Positions 25,462-34,061 of a DNA stretch of 64,000 nt are shown one piece after another. Within the stretch, counting starts at the first letter, position 1. Every line of letters starts with the position of its first letter. The DNA lies in the NCBI RefSeq assembly GCF_000026105.1, contig NC_008027.1, positions 2,866,501 through 2,930,500 of the forward strand, written 5' to 3'. The position numbers and the translations under genes are program-made. The stretch is from Pseudomonas entomophila L48 (GTDB lineage: Bacteria; Pseudomonadota; Gammaproteobacteria; Pseudomonadales; Pseudomonadaceae). Under the pieces are notes generated by a model. It did no database searches, had not been told where the DNA came from, and saw only the letters and a program-made list of their open reading frames with translations.

Positions 25462-25674
25462 GGGCAAAGCTCGGGCGAAGGATAGGGTTGATGGGCGACG
25501 GATTCTACAGGTTTTGCGGTATCTGAAAAGCAGCTTGGCGCGCCATCGCTCACGCGCATGGATACATGGGGAGGAGCGTGTTGATTGGGCTGCGCACGCA
25601 CAGCCTGGTTTGGAGGGGGAAGCGTATGGGCGGTCTTCCCTGCCCAGGCCCATTGTCCGATGGCGTGCGCTGAC

Positions 25675-25706
25675 TTCAGATTCCATTCAGATTCGCGCCT
25701 GATAAT
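25675..25706 (+). promoter_or_regulatory. Tandem TTCAGATTC repeat and -10 of the hemolysin-like operon
   Basis: TTCAGATTC occurs at 25675-25683 and 25686-25694, an exact direct repeat with an 11-base period, one helical turn. TGATAAT follows at 25700-25706, the right place for a -10 box, so the repeat covers the -35 region. OmpR-type response regulators bind such tandem half-sites and activate from this position. The operon itself encodes one, so autoregulation is likely. Confidence 0.65.
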
Positions 25707-25736
25707 TCCCCCGTCGAGCCCAATCGGGGGAGTTTC

Positions 25737-26414
25737 ATGAGCCAGATTCAGTGGAGCAGCCTGCTCCCTTTAGCGATCGGTAGCCATACCGACCACCATG
25801 CGCACCTGTCGCTTCACCGCGCAGGCGACGCCTCCCGCGCAGACCTGGAGCACTTCATCCACCAGCGCTTTGCCACGGCACACCATGCCGATGTGCAACA
25901 TTACTTGCCGGAACTGCTGGCGCTCAATGACAGCCGCGGGCGTCTGGTCGCAGCGGCTGGTGTGCGCCTGGCGAACGAGGGGCCGCTGTTCCTCGAGCGT
26001 TATCTGGACCAGCCGCTGGAAAGGGAAGTGTCGCGGATAGCCGGCACTGACCTTGAGCGTACCTGTATGGTCGAGGTCGGCAACCTGGCATCACTTAGCG
26101 CCGGTAGCGCGCGCATCATGATCATCGCCGTCACGTGGTTGCTGGCTGCGCGCGGCCTGCAATGGGTAGCGTTTACCGGGGCTGCGACATTGATCAACAG
26201 CTTCCAGCGGCTGGGACTGGTGCCCACGGTACTGGCGCCGGCCAGTCCCGAGCGCCTTCAAGGCCACGTCGATCAATGGGGGACTTACTACGACCAGCGA
26301 CCCCAGGTGTATGCCGGGAACATCGGCTACGGTTTCGACGCCCTGACCCAGGCGGGCGTGTTCCAGCGGCTGGGCTTTCCTGTGCTCGTCGAGGAGGCCG
26401 GACATGCCGCGTGA
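25737..26414 (+). CDS. Thermostable-hemolysin family protein (GNAT-like fold)
   Basis: 225 residues matching the thermostable hemolysin family (Vibrio delta-TH name). The fold is thought to be acetyltransferase/autoinducer-synthase-like: a LVAAAGVRLAN strand, then CMVEVGNLAS and FQRLGLVP. No signal peptide, so the 'hemolysin' label probably does not describe its activity. GGGGGAG ribosome site. First of seven tightly packed genes with an AMP-ligase, a diiron oxidase-like enzyme and an SDR. It may transfer an acyl group made by the ligase; this is inference. Confidence 0.85.
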   Translation: MSQIQWSSLLPLAIGSHTDHHAHLSLHRAGDASRADLEHFIHQRFATAHHADVQHYLPELLALNDSRGRLVAAAGVRLANEGPLFLERYLDQPLEREVSRIAGTDLERTCMVEVGNLASLSAGSARIMIIAVTWLLAARGLQWVAFTGAATLINSFQRLGLVPTVLAPASPERLQGHVDQWGTYYDQRPQVYAGNIGYGFDALTQAGVFQRLGFPVLVEEAGHAA

Positions 26415-27867
26415 ACTGGATCGTTTCCATGAACGGTTGTCAGCCTATGCACGTGATCATGCTGAAGCCGTGGCGGTGCAGGGGCAGACTCGACGCTACA
26501 CCTATCAGCAATTGCTCGGTGAGATAGGCCTGCGGGCCCATGCCTTGCGTCGGCAACCGGCAGGTACATTGGTACTGGCCCTGGACAACGGCCCTGAGCT
26601 GTTGTTCTGGGATTTGGCCGCCCTGTTCGCTGAACGCCCCTGCGTGATCGTGCCGCTGTTCTTCAGTGCAGCGCAGTTCGATCACTGTATTGCCCAGAGT
26701 GGTGCATCAACCGTGCTGTGCTCGGCGCAGTGGGCAGCGCAGTTGGCGCGGACGGGATTTGCCCAGGAAGGTGAGTTCTGGGTGCGCGAGAGGCCGACTG
26801 GCCCTCGATTGCCAGAGGGCACGGCCAAGATCACTTACACCTCTGGCAGCACCGGGAACCCTAAAGGTGTATGCCTGAGCGCTGAAGCCATGCTGCGTGT
26901 GGCACGTGAACTGGAGATCGCCAGCCGGCCCACCGAGCCACAGCGGTACCTGGCGGTACTGCCTGTAGGGGTATTGCTGGAGAACCTGGGCGTATACGCC
27001 GCGCTGATGGCGGGTGCCTGCGTACAGCTTTATCCGCAGCAACAACTGGGCATGGGCGGCGCCAGCCAGGTGGATTTCAAGCGTTTGCTGGGCGCGATTG
27101 CCCTCAGCGGCGCCCAGAGCCTGATCCTCGTGCCGCAACTGTTGATGGGGCTGGTCACGGCCATCGAGCGCGGGTTGATGCGCGTTGGCCCGTTGCGTTT
27201 CGTGGCGGTGGGCGGTGCCCGGGTGGCGCCCAGCCTGCTGGCACGGGCCGAGGCGCTCGGTCTGCCTGTGTTCGAAGGCTACGGTCTGTCCGAGTGTGCT
27301 TCGGTGGTGGCCTTGAATCGCCCGGGGGCCATACGCCGTGGAAGCGTCGGGAAACCATTGCCCCATGTGCAAGTACGCATTGCCGAGGACGGCGAGGTAC
27401 TGGTAGCTGGCTCGACGTTGCTGGGTTACCTGGAAGACACGCCTGTCATGGACGAGTGGTGGGCGACGGGCGATCTCGGTCACCTCGACGAAGAGGGCTA
27501 CCTGTACCTCGATGGACGCAAGAAACACCAGTTCATCACCAGCTTCGGGCGCAACGTCAACCCGGAGTGGGTAGAAGCCGAACTCACCCAGAGCGGTGTC
27601 ATCGCCCAGGCATTCGTGCATGGCGAAGCCTTGCCGCACAACCTGGCACTGCTTTGGCCTCTTGACCCTGCCGCCAGCAACGAGGCCATCGAGCAGGCTG
27701 TGCAGCAGTGCAACGCGCAGCTGCCTGATTACGCCCGGGTACATGCCTGGCGGCGTTTGCCGGCGCCCTTCAGCACCCGTGACGAAACCCTGACCGCCAA
27801 CGGCCGCCCGCGACGCGAGGCGATCTTGCAGCTCTACCAAACCCTGTTATCCGACATCTCGTTGTGA
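26404..27867 (+). CDS. AMP-dependent acyl/aryl-CoA-type ligase
   Basis: 487 residues of the ANL superfamily. The P-loop TYTSGSTGNPKGV is at 144-156, FEGYGLSE near 293, and ATGDLG near 356. The hinge is DGRKKHQFITSFGRNVNPEWVE. At the C-terminus the usual catalytic Lys of the A10 motif (TxxGKxxR) is replaced: TANGRPRRE near 466-474. Loss of this Lys impairs adenylation in studied relatives, so it may act with a different geometry or catalyse only thioester formation. Overlaps the previous gene by 11 bases. Confidence 0.88.
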   Translation: MPRELDRFHERLSAYARDHAEAVAVQGQTRRYTYQQLLGEIGLRAHALRRQPAGTLVLALDNGPELLFWDLAALFAERPCVIVPLFFSAAQFDHCIAQSGASTVLCSAQWAAQLARTGFAQEGEFWVRERPTGPRLPEGTAKITYTSGSTGNPKGVCLSAEAMLRVARELEIASRPTEPQRYLAVLPVGVLLENLGVYAALMAGACVQLYPQQQLGMGGASQVDFKRLLGAIALSGAQSLILVPQLLMGLVTAIERGLMRVGPLRFVAVGGARVAPSLLARAEALGLPVFEGYGLSECASVVALNRPGAIRRGSVGKPLPHVQVRIAEDGEVLVAGSTLLGYLEDTPVMDEWWATGDLGHLDEEGYLYLDGRKKHQFITSFGRNVNPEWVEAELTQSGVIAQAFVHGEALPHNLALLWPLDPAASNEAIEQAVQQCNAQLPDYARVHAWRRLPAPFSTRDETLTANGRPRREAILQLYQTLLSDISL

Positions 27868-27875
27868 GGTTCCCC

Positions 27876-28556
27876 ATGTCCTTTTTCGACACCCTGCAAC
27901 TTCAAACGGCCCAAGAGCGTCAGGCGTTGTTCGCCGTACCGGTGATCCGTGAAGCTTTGGCCGGCCAGGTCAGCCTGGACAGTTACATTGCCTTCCTGAC
28001 CCAGGCCTACCACCATGTCCGCCATACGGTTCCGCTGATGATGGCCTGTGGCGCGCGCTTGCCGTCGCGCCTGGAGTGGCTGCGCGGCGCGGTGTGCGAG
28101 TACATCGATGAGGAGTACGGCCACGAGCAGTGGATCCTCAACGACATCAACGCCTGTGGGGGGGATTGGGAGGCGGTGCGCGATGGTCGGCCGGCGCGGT
28201 CGATCGAGCTGATGGTCGCCTACCTCTACGATCTGATCGCCCGTGGCAACCCGGTCGGGCTCTTCGGCATGGTCAACGTGCTCGAAGGCACCAGCATCGC
28301 CCTGGCCACCCAAGCGGCGGGCACCATCAAAACCACACTGAACCTGCCTGACAAGGCGTTCAGCTACCTGAGCTCCCATGGTGCGCTCGACCAGGACCAC
28401 ATGGTGACCTACAAGCAACTGATGGACCGCCTCGACGATGGCGCAGACCAGCAGGCCGTCATCCATGCGGCAAAGGTTGTCTACCACTTGTACACCGAAA
28501 TGTTCCAAGGTTTGCCGCGCGCGGGCCAGCTAGAGGTGCATCATGCGCTTGCCTGA
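27876..28556 (+). CDS. Heme-oxygenase-like diiron (TenA-fold, iron-containing redox) enzyme
   Basis: 226 residues, all-helical. It has the signature of iron-containing redox enzymes of the TenA/HDO group: EYIDEEYGHEQWI (residues ~75-87), NVLEGTS with Glu137, and HGALDQDH (168-175). HDO enzymes such as UndA, SznF and BesC use dioxygen to cleave or hydroxylate fatty or amino acids. The Cys of thiaminase TenA is not seen. ATG at 27876 after TGAGG. In the operon it could oxidise the acyl product of the ligase; no product is known to me. Confidence 0.82.
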   Translation: MSFFDTLQLQTAQERQALFAVPVIREALAGQVSLDSYIAFLTQAYHHVRHTVPLMMACGARLPSRLEWLRGAVCEYIDEEYGHEQWILNDINACGGDWEAVRDGRPARSIELMVAYLYDLIARGNPVGLFGMVNVLEGTSIALATQAAGTIKTTLNLPDKAFSYLSSHGALDQDHMVTYKQLMDRLDDGADQQAVIHAAKVVYHLYTEMFQGLPRAGQLEVHHALA

Positions 28557-29349
28557 GTCCGTGGTGATCCTCACCGGTGCCAGTGGTGGCATCGGCCTGG
28601 AACTGGCCGAACAGTTGTGCGCTGCCGGTGCCCAGGTACTGGCGGTCAGTCGGCACATGGGCAAGCTGGCAGGCTTGATGAATCGCTACCCGGATCGCCT
28701 GCGTTGGCAGGAAGCCGACTTGCGCAGCCAGGCGGGGCGCGAACAGGTCGTAAGCCGAGCCCGCGAGATGGGCAATGTCAACGTGCTGATCAACGCGGCC
28801 GGCGTGAATCGCTTCGCCTTGCTCGACCAGTTGGACGAGCACGCGCTCGACGAGCTGCTGGACATCAACCTGAAGGCTCCTTTGCAACTGACACGCGCCT
28901 GCCTGCCGCTGCTGCGTGCTCAGCCCAGGGCACTGGTGGTCAATGTCGGCTCCACCTATGGCTCGATCGGCTACCCAGGCTATGCCACCTACTGCGCCAG
29001 CAAGTTCGCCCTGCGCGGTTTCTCCGAAGCGCTGCGGCGCGAGCTGGCCGATACCACGGTCAATGTCCTGTATGCCGCCCCCCGCGCAACCCGCACCGCG
29101 ATGAACAGCACGGCCGCGACAGCGCTCAACCAAGCGCTGAAAGTCGGCATGGACGACCCGGCGGATGTCGCCCGCGCAGTGCTCGAGGCGGTGCAGTCCG
29201 AGCGCAGCGAGCTTTATCTCGGCTGGCCGGAAAAACTCTTCGTGCGGATCAACGGCATGTTGCCGGGCGTGGTCGACCGCGCACTGCGCAAGCAACTGCC
29301 TGTCATTCGCCGCTACATCGGCAGCCACTCCAAGGAGTCGATCAAATGA
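28543..29349 (+). CDS. SDR-family short-chain dehydrogenase
   Basis: 268 residues. GASGGIG at 13-19, NAAG at ~86, catalytic YATYCASK near residue 147. After the core there is an extension with GWPEKLFVRINGMLPGVVD, as in membrane-associated SDRs acting on lipids (DltE-like). It overlaps the diiron-enzyme gene by 14 bases and the next gene by ATGA, so its place in the pathway operon is firm. NADP(H)-linked reduction of a ketone or aldehyde is likely. Confidence 0.9.
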   Translation: MRLPESVVILTGASGGIGLELAEQLCAAGAQVLAVSRHMGKLAGLMNRYPDRLRWQEADLRSQAGREQVVSRAREMGNVNVLINAAGVNRFALLDQLDEHALDELLDINLKAPLQLTRACLPLLRAQPRALVVNVGSTYGSIGYPGYATYCASKFALRGFSEALRRELADTTVNVLYAAPRATRTAMNSTAATALNQALKVGMDDPADVARAVLEAVQSERSELYLGWPEKLFVRINGMLPGVVDRALRKQLPVIRRYIGSHSKESIK

Positions 29350-29987
29350 AACGCCTGCTCATTACCAGCTTGCTGGCATTCGCCCCCTGCACCTGGGCAT
29401 TGGACCCGGCAGGCACTCAGCACCTGAGCGAGCTGCAGCAGCGCTGGGCGCAGATCCAGTATCAACTGCCCAAGGATAAACGTGCCGACGCCTTTGAAAA
29501 GCTGTCCGGCGACGCGGCCGCATTCGTTCACCAGTACCCCGGCACACCTGAGCCGTTGATCTGGGAGGGCATCATCAACAGCAGTTGGGCGGGAGCCACC
29601 GGTGGCCTTGGAGCACTGGGCAAGGTCAAGGCGGCGAAAGCCAGCCTGGAGCAGGCCATGAAACTGGACCCCGACGCGCTGCAGGGGTCGGCCTACACCA
29701 GCCTGGGCACGCTGTACGACCAGGTTCCCGGCTGGCCAATCGGTTTCGGCGACGCCGACAAGGCTGACGTTCTGCTGCGCAAGGCCTTGCAGATCAACCC
29801 CAACGGTATCGACAGCAACTATTTCTGGGCCGATCATCTGTACCGGCAAAAGCGCTACCCGGAGGCTACCGCGGCGTTGCACAAAGCCCTGCAAGCCCCG
29901 CCCCGGCCAGGGCGTGAACTGGCAGACCAGGGTCGGCGTACCGATATCGATGCTTTACTCAAGGCGATCAAGGACAAACAGGACTGA
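29346..29987 (+). CDS. Exported TPR-repeat protein
   Basis: 213 residues. A signal peptide (MKRLLITSLLAFAPCTWA) is followed by tetratricopeptide-like helices: AKASLEQAMKLDPDALQGSAYTSLG, then KADVLLRKALQINPNG and YPEATAALHKAL. Periplasmic location predicted. AAGGAG ribosome site inside the upstream gene and an ATGA overlap. Possibly a chaperone or sensor-linked scaffold for the envelope end of this pathway. Confidence 0.85.
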   Translation: MKRLLITSLLAFAPCTWALDPAGTQHLSELQQRWAQIQYQLPKDKRADAFEKLSGDAAAFVHQYPGTPEPLIWEGIINSSWAGATGGLGALGKVKAAKASLEQAMKLDPDALQGSAYTSLGTLYDQVPGWPIGFGDADKADVLLRKALQINPNGIDSNYFWADHLYRQKRYPEATAALHKALQAPPRPGRELADQGRRTDIDALLKAIKDKQD

Positions 29988-29989
29988 AC

Positions 29990-30652
29990 ATGCGGCTGCT
30001 GCTGGTTGAGGACGACATCGCACTGGGTGAAGGGATCTGTGACGGCTTGCGCCAGGAGGGCTACACCCTCGACTGGCTGCGCGATGGTGTCAGCGGCTTG
30101 CATGCGCTGCAGCATGAAGCCTTCGATCTGGTGATTCTGGACCTTGGCTTGCCGCGCATGGACGGCATCGAACTGCTACGGCGGGTACGTGCCGGCGGCG
30201 ACAGCCTGCCGGTGCTGATTTTAACCGCACGGGACGCGCTGGACGACCGCATCAGCGGCCTCGATGCCGGCGCCGACGATTACTTGGTCAAGCCCTTCGA
30301 CCTCAACGAGCTCAAGGCACGCTTGCGCGCCTTGCTGCGGCGCAGCGCGGGACGCGCCAAGGTGCTGATCGAACATGCCGGGGTCAGCCTCGACCCTGCT
30401 ACCCAGCAAGTGCACTACAACGGCATGGAAATCGTGCTGACCCCGAAGGAGTACAGGCTGTTGCACGAGTTGTTGGCGCAACCCGGCAAGGTATTCACCC
30501 GTGAGCGCCTGACCCAGCTGCTGTACGGCTGGGACGAAGAGCCCGAGAGCAATACGCTGGAGGTGAACATCTACCACCTGCGCAAGAAACTGTTCAACGG
30601 CTTGATCCGCACGGTGCGCGGCATCGGCTACCTGGTAGAGGCCAAGGCATGA
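29990..30652 (+). CDS. OmpR/PhoB-family response regulator
   Basis: 220 residues. Receiver domain with acidic pair Glu7-Asp8-Asp9, phospho-acceptor Asp51 (VILDLGLP) and the conserved KPF near 104. C-terminal winged helix with EYRLLHELLAQPGKVFTRE and the NIYHLRKKL recognition helix. It resembles the PmrA/QseB branch. Starts 2 bases after the TPR gene and overlaps the kinase by ATGA. Probable binder of the tandem TTCAGATTC repeat upstream of the operon. Confidence 0.95.
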   Translation: MRLLLVEDDIALGEGICDGLRQEGYTLDWLRDGVSGLHALQHEAFDLVILDLGLPRMDGIELLRRVRAGGDSLPVLILTARDALDDRISGLDAGADDYLVKPFDLNELKARLRALLRRSAGRAKVLIEHAGVSLDPATQQVHYNGMEIVLTPKEYRLLHELLAQPGKVFTRERLTQLLYGWDEEPESNTLEVNIYHLRKKLFNGLIRTVRGIGYLVEAKA

Positions 30653-32013
30653 GTTCGCTGCGCCAACGCACACTGTGGCGCGTGATGCTGTTGCTGCTGC
30701 TCGGCACGGGCCTGCTGGTGCTTTACAACTACCACGACAGCCGCCACGAAATTAACGAGGTGTATGACGCCCACCTCGCCCAGAATGCCCGCCTGCTCCA
30801 GGGCGTCATGAGCCTGCCGGTACAGGACGGCTCGCGCGAGGCGCTGTACCAGGCCTTCAACGAGGCCTTGGGGAGGGCAGGGCGACATCAGGTGGGGCAC
30901 CCCTACGAAAGCAAGCTGGCGTTTCAGGTCTGGCAGGATGGCGGGGCGCTCCTGGTGCATACACCCAGTGCGCCGACCCTCGACCCGCTACCGACGGCGC
31001 CAGGCTTCTACGATTTCACCAGCGCCGGCGAACAATGGCGTGGTTTCGTCCTGCCGGTGCCGGAAAAGCACTGGATGATCTGGGTCGGCGAACGGGATGA
31101 TGTGCGCTACGACCTGATCGACCGCATTGTTCGCCATACCCTGTTTCCGTTCCTGCTCGGCAGCCTGGCGTTGGCGCTGCTGGTCTGGGCCGCGATCGGT
31201 TGGGGGCTGCGGCCGTTGCAGAACATGGCCAATGTCATCCGCGGGCGCCACGCCGACTCCCTTGAGCCGTTGCAACTGGTGCCGCTTCCCTCGGAGCTTG
31301 AGCCGATGCAGGCCGCCATCAATCGCCTGTTGGCACAGATCGACGACCTGCTACGGCGTGAGCACCGGTTCATTGCCGATGCCGCTCACGAAATGCGCAC
31401 GCCGCTGGCCGTCCTGCGCCTGCATGCACAGAACGCCCTGGCTGCCAGCAACGACATGGAGCGGCAAAAAGCGTTGGGGTTCCTGATGGACGGGGTCGAC
31501 CGGCTGACCCGGGTGGTCAACCAGTTGCTGACCCTGGCCCGCGTCGAGCCACGACTGGGGCAGCGCGGCAGTACCCTCGTCGATTTGGCTGAAGTGGTCA
31601 CCGACACCCTGGCCGACCTGACACCGTGGATACTTGCCCGTGGCCTGGAGCCCTCGCTGGACATCGACGAGGGGGACCATCACCTGGCGATCAATGCCGG
31701 CACCCTGGGCATCGCACTCCAGAACCTGGTGTCCAACGCGGTTGAGCATTCACCGCCTGCAGGCCGCATAACGGTGTCACTCCGGCGTCTGGACAATGCT
31801 TTCGAGCTGGTGGTAGAGGACGAGGGGCCGGGCATCGCTGAAGCAAGCCTTTCCCGTGTGTTCGAACGCTTCTACAGCCGCAATAACCCCAATGGTGCGG
31901 GCCTTGGGCTGTCGATCGTTGCAACCATTATCGATCGTCTTGGCGGGCAGGTGCGCCTGGCTAATCGAGCAGACGGGGGGCTGGCCGCCACCTTGGTGCT
32001 ACCAATGGACTGA
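30649..32013 (+). CDS. Sensor histidine kinase of the operon
   Basis: 454 residues. TM1 ~9-27, periplasmic sensor ~28-162, TM2 ~163-187, then a HAMP-like linker. Phospho-acceptor His247 in DAAHEMRTPL. The ATP domain has NLVSNAVEHSP, DEGPGIA and GAGLGLSI. Typical of QseC/PmrB-like kinases. It closes the seven-gene unit; the next 900 bases are debris. The signal it reads may be the pathway's own product or a related envelope cue. Confidence 0.95.
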   Translation: MSSLRQRTLWRVMLLLLLGTGLLVLYNYHDSRHEINEVYDAHLAQNARLLQGVMSLPVQDGSREALYQAFNEALGRAGRHQVGHPYESKLAFQVWQDGGALLVHTPSAPTLDPLPTAPGFYDFTSAGEQWRGFVLPVPEKHWMIWVGERDDVRYDLIDRIVRHTLFPFLLGSLALALLVWAAIGWGLRPLQNMANVIRGRHADSLEPLQLVPLPSELEPMQAAINRLLAQIDDLLRREHRFIADAAHEMRTPLAVLRLHAQNALAASNDMERQKALGFLMDGVDRLTRVVNQLLTLARVEPRLGQRGSTLVDLAEVVTDTLADLTPWILARGLEPSLDIDEGDHHLAINAGTLGIALQNLVSNAVEHSPPAGRITVSLRRLDNAFELVVEDEGPGIAEASLSRVFERFYSRNNPNGAGLGLSIVATIIDRLGGQVRLANRADGGLAATLVLPMD

Positions 32014-32216
32014 GTCCAGCGGCCGCGAAGCACCTTGCAGACAGTCAGTCGTGCTCTGGCTGGCACCTGAATATCTACCAGAGTGATCCCAGCCATACCA
32101 CACCCACCCTTTCGCGCACTGACGGCGTAACGCGCAGGCTGCATTTGAGAGGGCTGAGCTGGTGCTGAGGGTATACGCACAAGAAACGGCGCCAAGGTGA
32201 TGGTGAAGGGGAGGGA

Positions 32217-32418
32217 TGGCGACTTGCCCTGCAAAGCGGCTTGATTTTGCTTTCCAGTACTTCTGCATTTCCAGGCTAGGCCGGTCAATCCCTGCAGGCC
32301 GGTGAGGTACTTGAGGTGCCCGCTAGGGGCGATATCGCCGAAGCCGATGGTGGTGTAGGTGGTGAAGGAAAAGTACACGCAGTCGAGCAGACTCCCATCG
32401 AAATTGCCGCTGAGCGTG
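32217..32418 (-). pseudogene. Potassium-channel (Ion_trans_2) gene remnant
   Basis: Minus-strand text gives SLLDCVYFSFTTYTTIGFGD, an ion-channel pore loop with the TxGFGD selectivity filter, followed by LKYLTGLQGLTGL. The frame then breaks, and LEMQKYWK, the usual continuation, appears in another frame about ten codons too early. Upstream the coding sequence is cut by a fragment of the TonB receptor. Only the last transmembrane part of the gene survives. Confidence 0.75.
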
Positions 32419-32546
32419 CCTGGAAGTTGCGCGCGCCGATGCGCGCCATCGTCGTGCGGTCGGCGACGCTGACCGAGGCGGGGTTTTCACGGGCGCTGAG
32501 GTTGAGCCGCGAGCCGCTTTCGATAGGGCGGTCGAGGTCCAGGGTG
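32419..32546 (-). pseudogene. Displaced TonB-receptor plug fragment
   Basis: About 128 bases nearly identical (~93%) to 24748-24875 inside the TonB-dependent receptor, in the same orientation, encoding the ARENPASVSVADR region. It directly interrupts the ion-channel remnant. It may come from this receptor or from a close paralogue elsewhere. Confidence 0.85.
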
Positions 32547-32925
32547 ATCTTCGTCGTCTATGCCCCGTTCCCCGGCTTGCTGGCATGGGCCTGGTTGGGC
32601 CCCAGGGCAGTGAAGGGGCGGGCGGTGCTGCAGGAGAAGTGAACCGAACGGCACCGTCAAGAGGGCCCAGCGTGAGTACAAGGTGCTGGTCATGACGAGG
32701 GTGTCCGCTGGAAACTGCGCGAACCCCGTCGCCGCTGTCGAGCACACGCGTCAACATCGTGCGTCACTACTTACCGTGGGTAGCCTCTGCGATTGATGCG
32801 ACGCGGCGGGGGGATGGCTGACTTCGTCCCACCACTCATCTGTGGCGCCGGAATCAAAACGAATCCTTTACGGCGTGTTGGACTCGTTTGTTGCAGGACC
32901 TTGACAAAAAACAGCGAGAAACCTC
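32547..32925. other. Gene debris without an intact gene
   Basis: No complete gene is seen. On the plus strand the bases just after the TonB fragment read FVVYAPFPGLLAWAWLGPRA to a stop at ~32642, which looks like the tail of a membrane protein. On the minus strand a short ATG frame begins MTSTLYSRWALLTVPFG near 32694. The last 100 bases upstream of the SDR gene are richer in A/T and may hold its promoter. Bases 32014-32216 likewise show nothing clear. Confidence 0.5.
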
Positions 32926-33831
32926 ATGCCCAGCAAGCCCCAGGACCAATTCACCCGGCAAAATCCCCTGACCCAGTACCCTCATCCGCCTTTTCCGGCG
33001 CAAGGCCAATCCGCCCCTGGCCTGGATGCCCACATGCAGCCCAAGCCCGACCACGGTGAAACCACCTATAAAGGCTTCGGCCGCCTGGCAGGACGTCGCG
33101 CCCTGATCACTGGCGCCGACTCGGGTATCGGGCGCGCCGTGGCCATCGCCTTCGCCCGCGAGGGCGCCGACATCGCCCTCAACTACCTGCCCACGGAGGA
33201 GCGTGATGCCCGTGAAGTGGTCCGGCTGATCGAGACCGAAGGCCGCAAGGCCGTGGCGCTTCCCGGCGACCTCAAGGACCCGCGCTTCTGCGGCCAGTTG
33301 GTGGACCAGGCCCACGAACAGCTCGGTGGCCTGGATATCCTGGTCAACGTTGCCGGAAAGCAGGTGGCGCGCAAGGACATTGGCCAGATCACCCACGAGC
33401 AGTTCGATCACACCCTCAAGACCAACGTCTACGCACTGTTCTGGTTGTGCCAGGCGGCCGTGCCGCTGATGCCGGCCGGGGCGACCATCATCAACACCGC
33501 CTCGATCCAGTCCTACCAGCCATCGGCGACGCTGCTCGACTACGCCACCACCAAGGCCGCCATCGTTGCCTTCACCAAGGCGCTGGCCAAGCAGGTGATC
33601 GAACGCGGCATCCGCGTCAACGCGGTGGCCCCGGGCCCGATCTGGACCGTGCTGCAGCCCAGTGGCGGTCAGCCGCCGGAAAAGATCCCCGACTTCGGTG
33701 GGCATACACCGATGAAACGCCCGGGCCAGCCCGCCGAGTGCGCCCCGTTGTACGTGCTGCTGGCCAGCCAGGAGTCGAGCTATATCACCGGGGAGGTGTT
33801 CGGCGTCACCGGGGGTAATCCACTGCCATAG
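32926..33831 (+). CDS. SDR oxidoreductase with N-terminal extension (YghA/GsiB-like)
   Basis: 301 residues. A ~50-residue Pro/Gln-rich extension precedes the Rossmann domain, as in YghA and Bacillus general-stress dehydrogenases. [10 protein letters not shown] at ~61-70, NVAGKQ near 142, catalytic YATTKAA near 205. The C-terminal [12 protein letters not shown] is typical. NAD(P)-dependent polyol or aldehyde oxidation is likely. Its position next to ku, ligD and small hydrophilic proteins suggests a stationary-phase or stress regulon. Confidence 0.9.
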   Translation: MPSKPQDQFTRQNPLTQYPHPPFPAQGQSAPGLDAHMQPKPDHGETTYKGFGRLAGRRALITGADSGIGRAVAIAFAREGADIALNYLPTEERDAREVVRLIETEGRKAVALPGDLKDPRFCGQLVDQAHEQLGGLDILVNVAGKQVARKDIGQITHEQFDHTLKTNVYALFWLCQAAVPLMPAGATIINTASIQSYQPSATLLDYATTKAAIVAFTKALAKQVIERGIRVNAVAPGPIWTVLQPSGGQPPEKIPDFGGHTPMKRPGQPAECAPLYVLLASQESSYITGEVFGVTGGNPLP

Positions 33832-33914
33832 GGCAAAGTCGAATAAACCTTGGCCACGCCGCGCAGTCAGTCCTTGTAAGAGCCCCAAATATAGGCGGGC
33901 CAGGGAGGTGACTG

Positions 33915-34052
33915 ATGAAACTCGTCTGCCTGCTGCGTGGCTGCCAGTGACGTAGCCTGCTGGCCCGGGAAATCGCCGGGCTTCACTGCCAGTGCTGCGA
34001 ACGCTGCGGCGCGCTGCGCTATAGCCAGCCTGGCCAACCGTTCGACGCGTAG
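33915..34052 (+). pseudogene. Small Cys-rich ORF with an in-frame TGA
   Basis: From an ATG after GGGAGG the frame reads MKLVCLLRGCQ, then TGA at 33948-33950, and continues as RSLLAREIAG then LHCQCCERCGALRYS to a TAG at 34050-34052, 45 sense codons in all. Small Pseudomonas proteins of this shape carry Trp after GC(R/Q), so TGG to TGA by one base is the simplest reading. The C-terminal CxCCxxC could bind metal. No selenocysteine element was seen. It lies just ahead of ku. Confidence 0.6.
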
Positions 34053-34061
34053 GAGCCGACC

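Noticed and set aside
33948..33950. TGA read as selenocysteine in the small Cys-rich ORF
   Set aside because: No hairpin of SECIS type was evident right after the TGA, and Trp is the expected residue, so a nonsense mutation is simpler.
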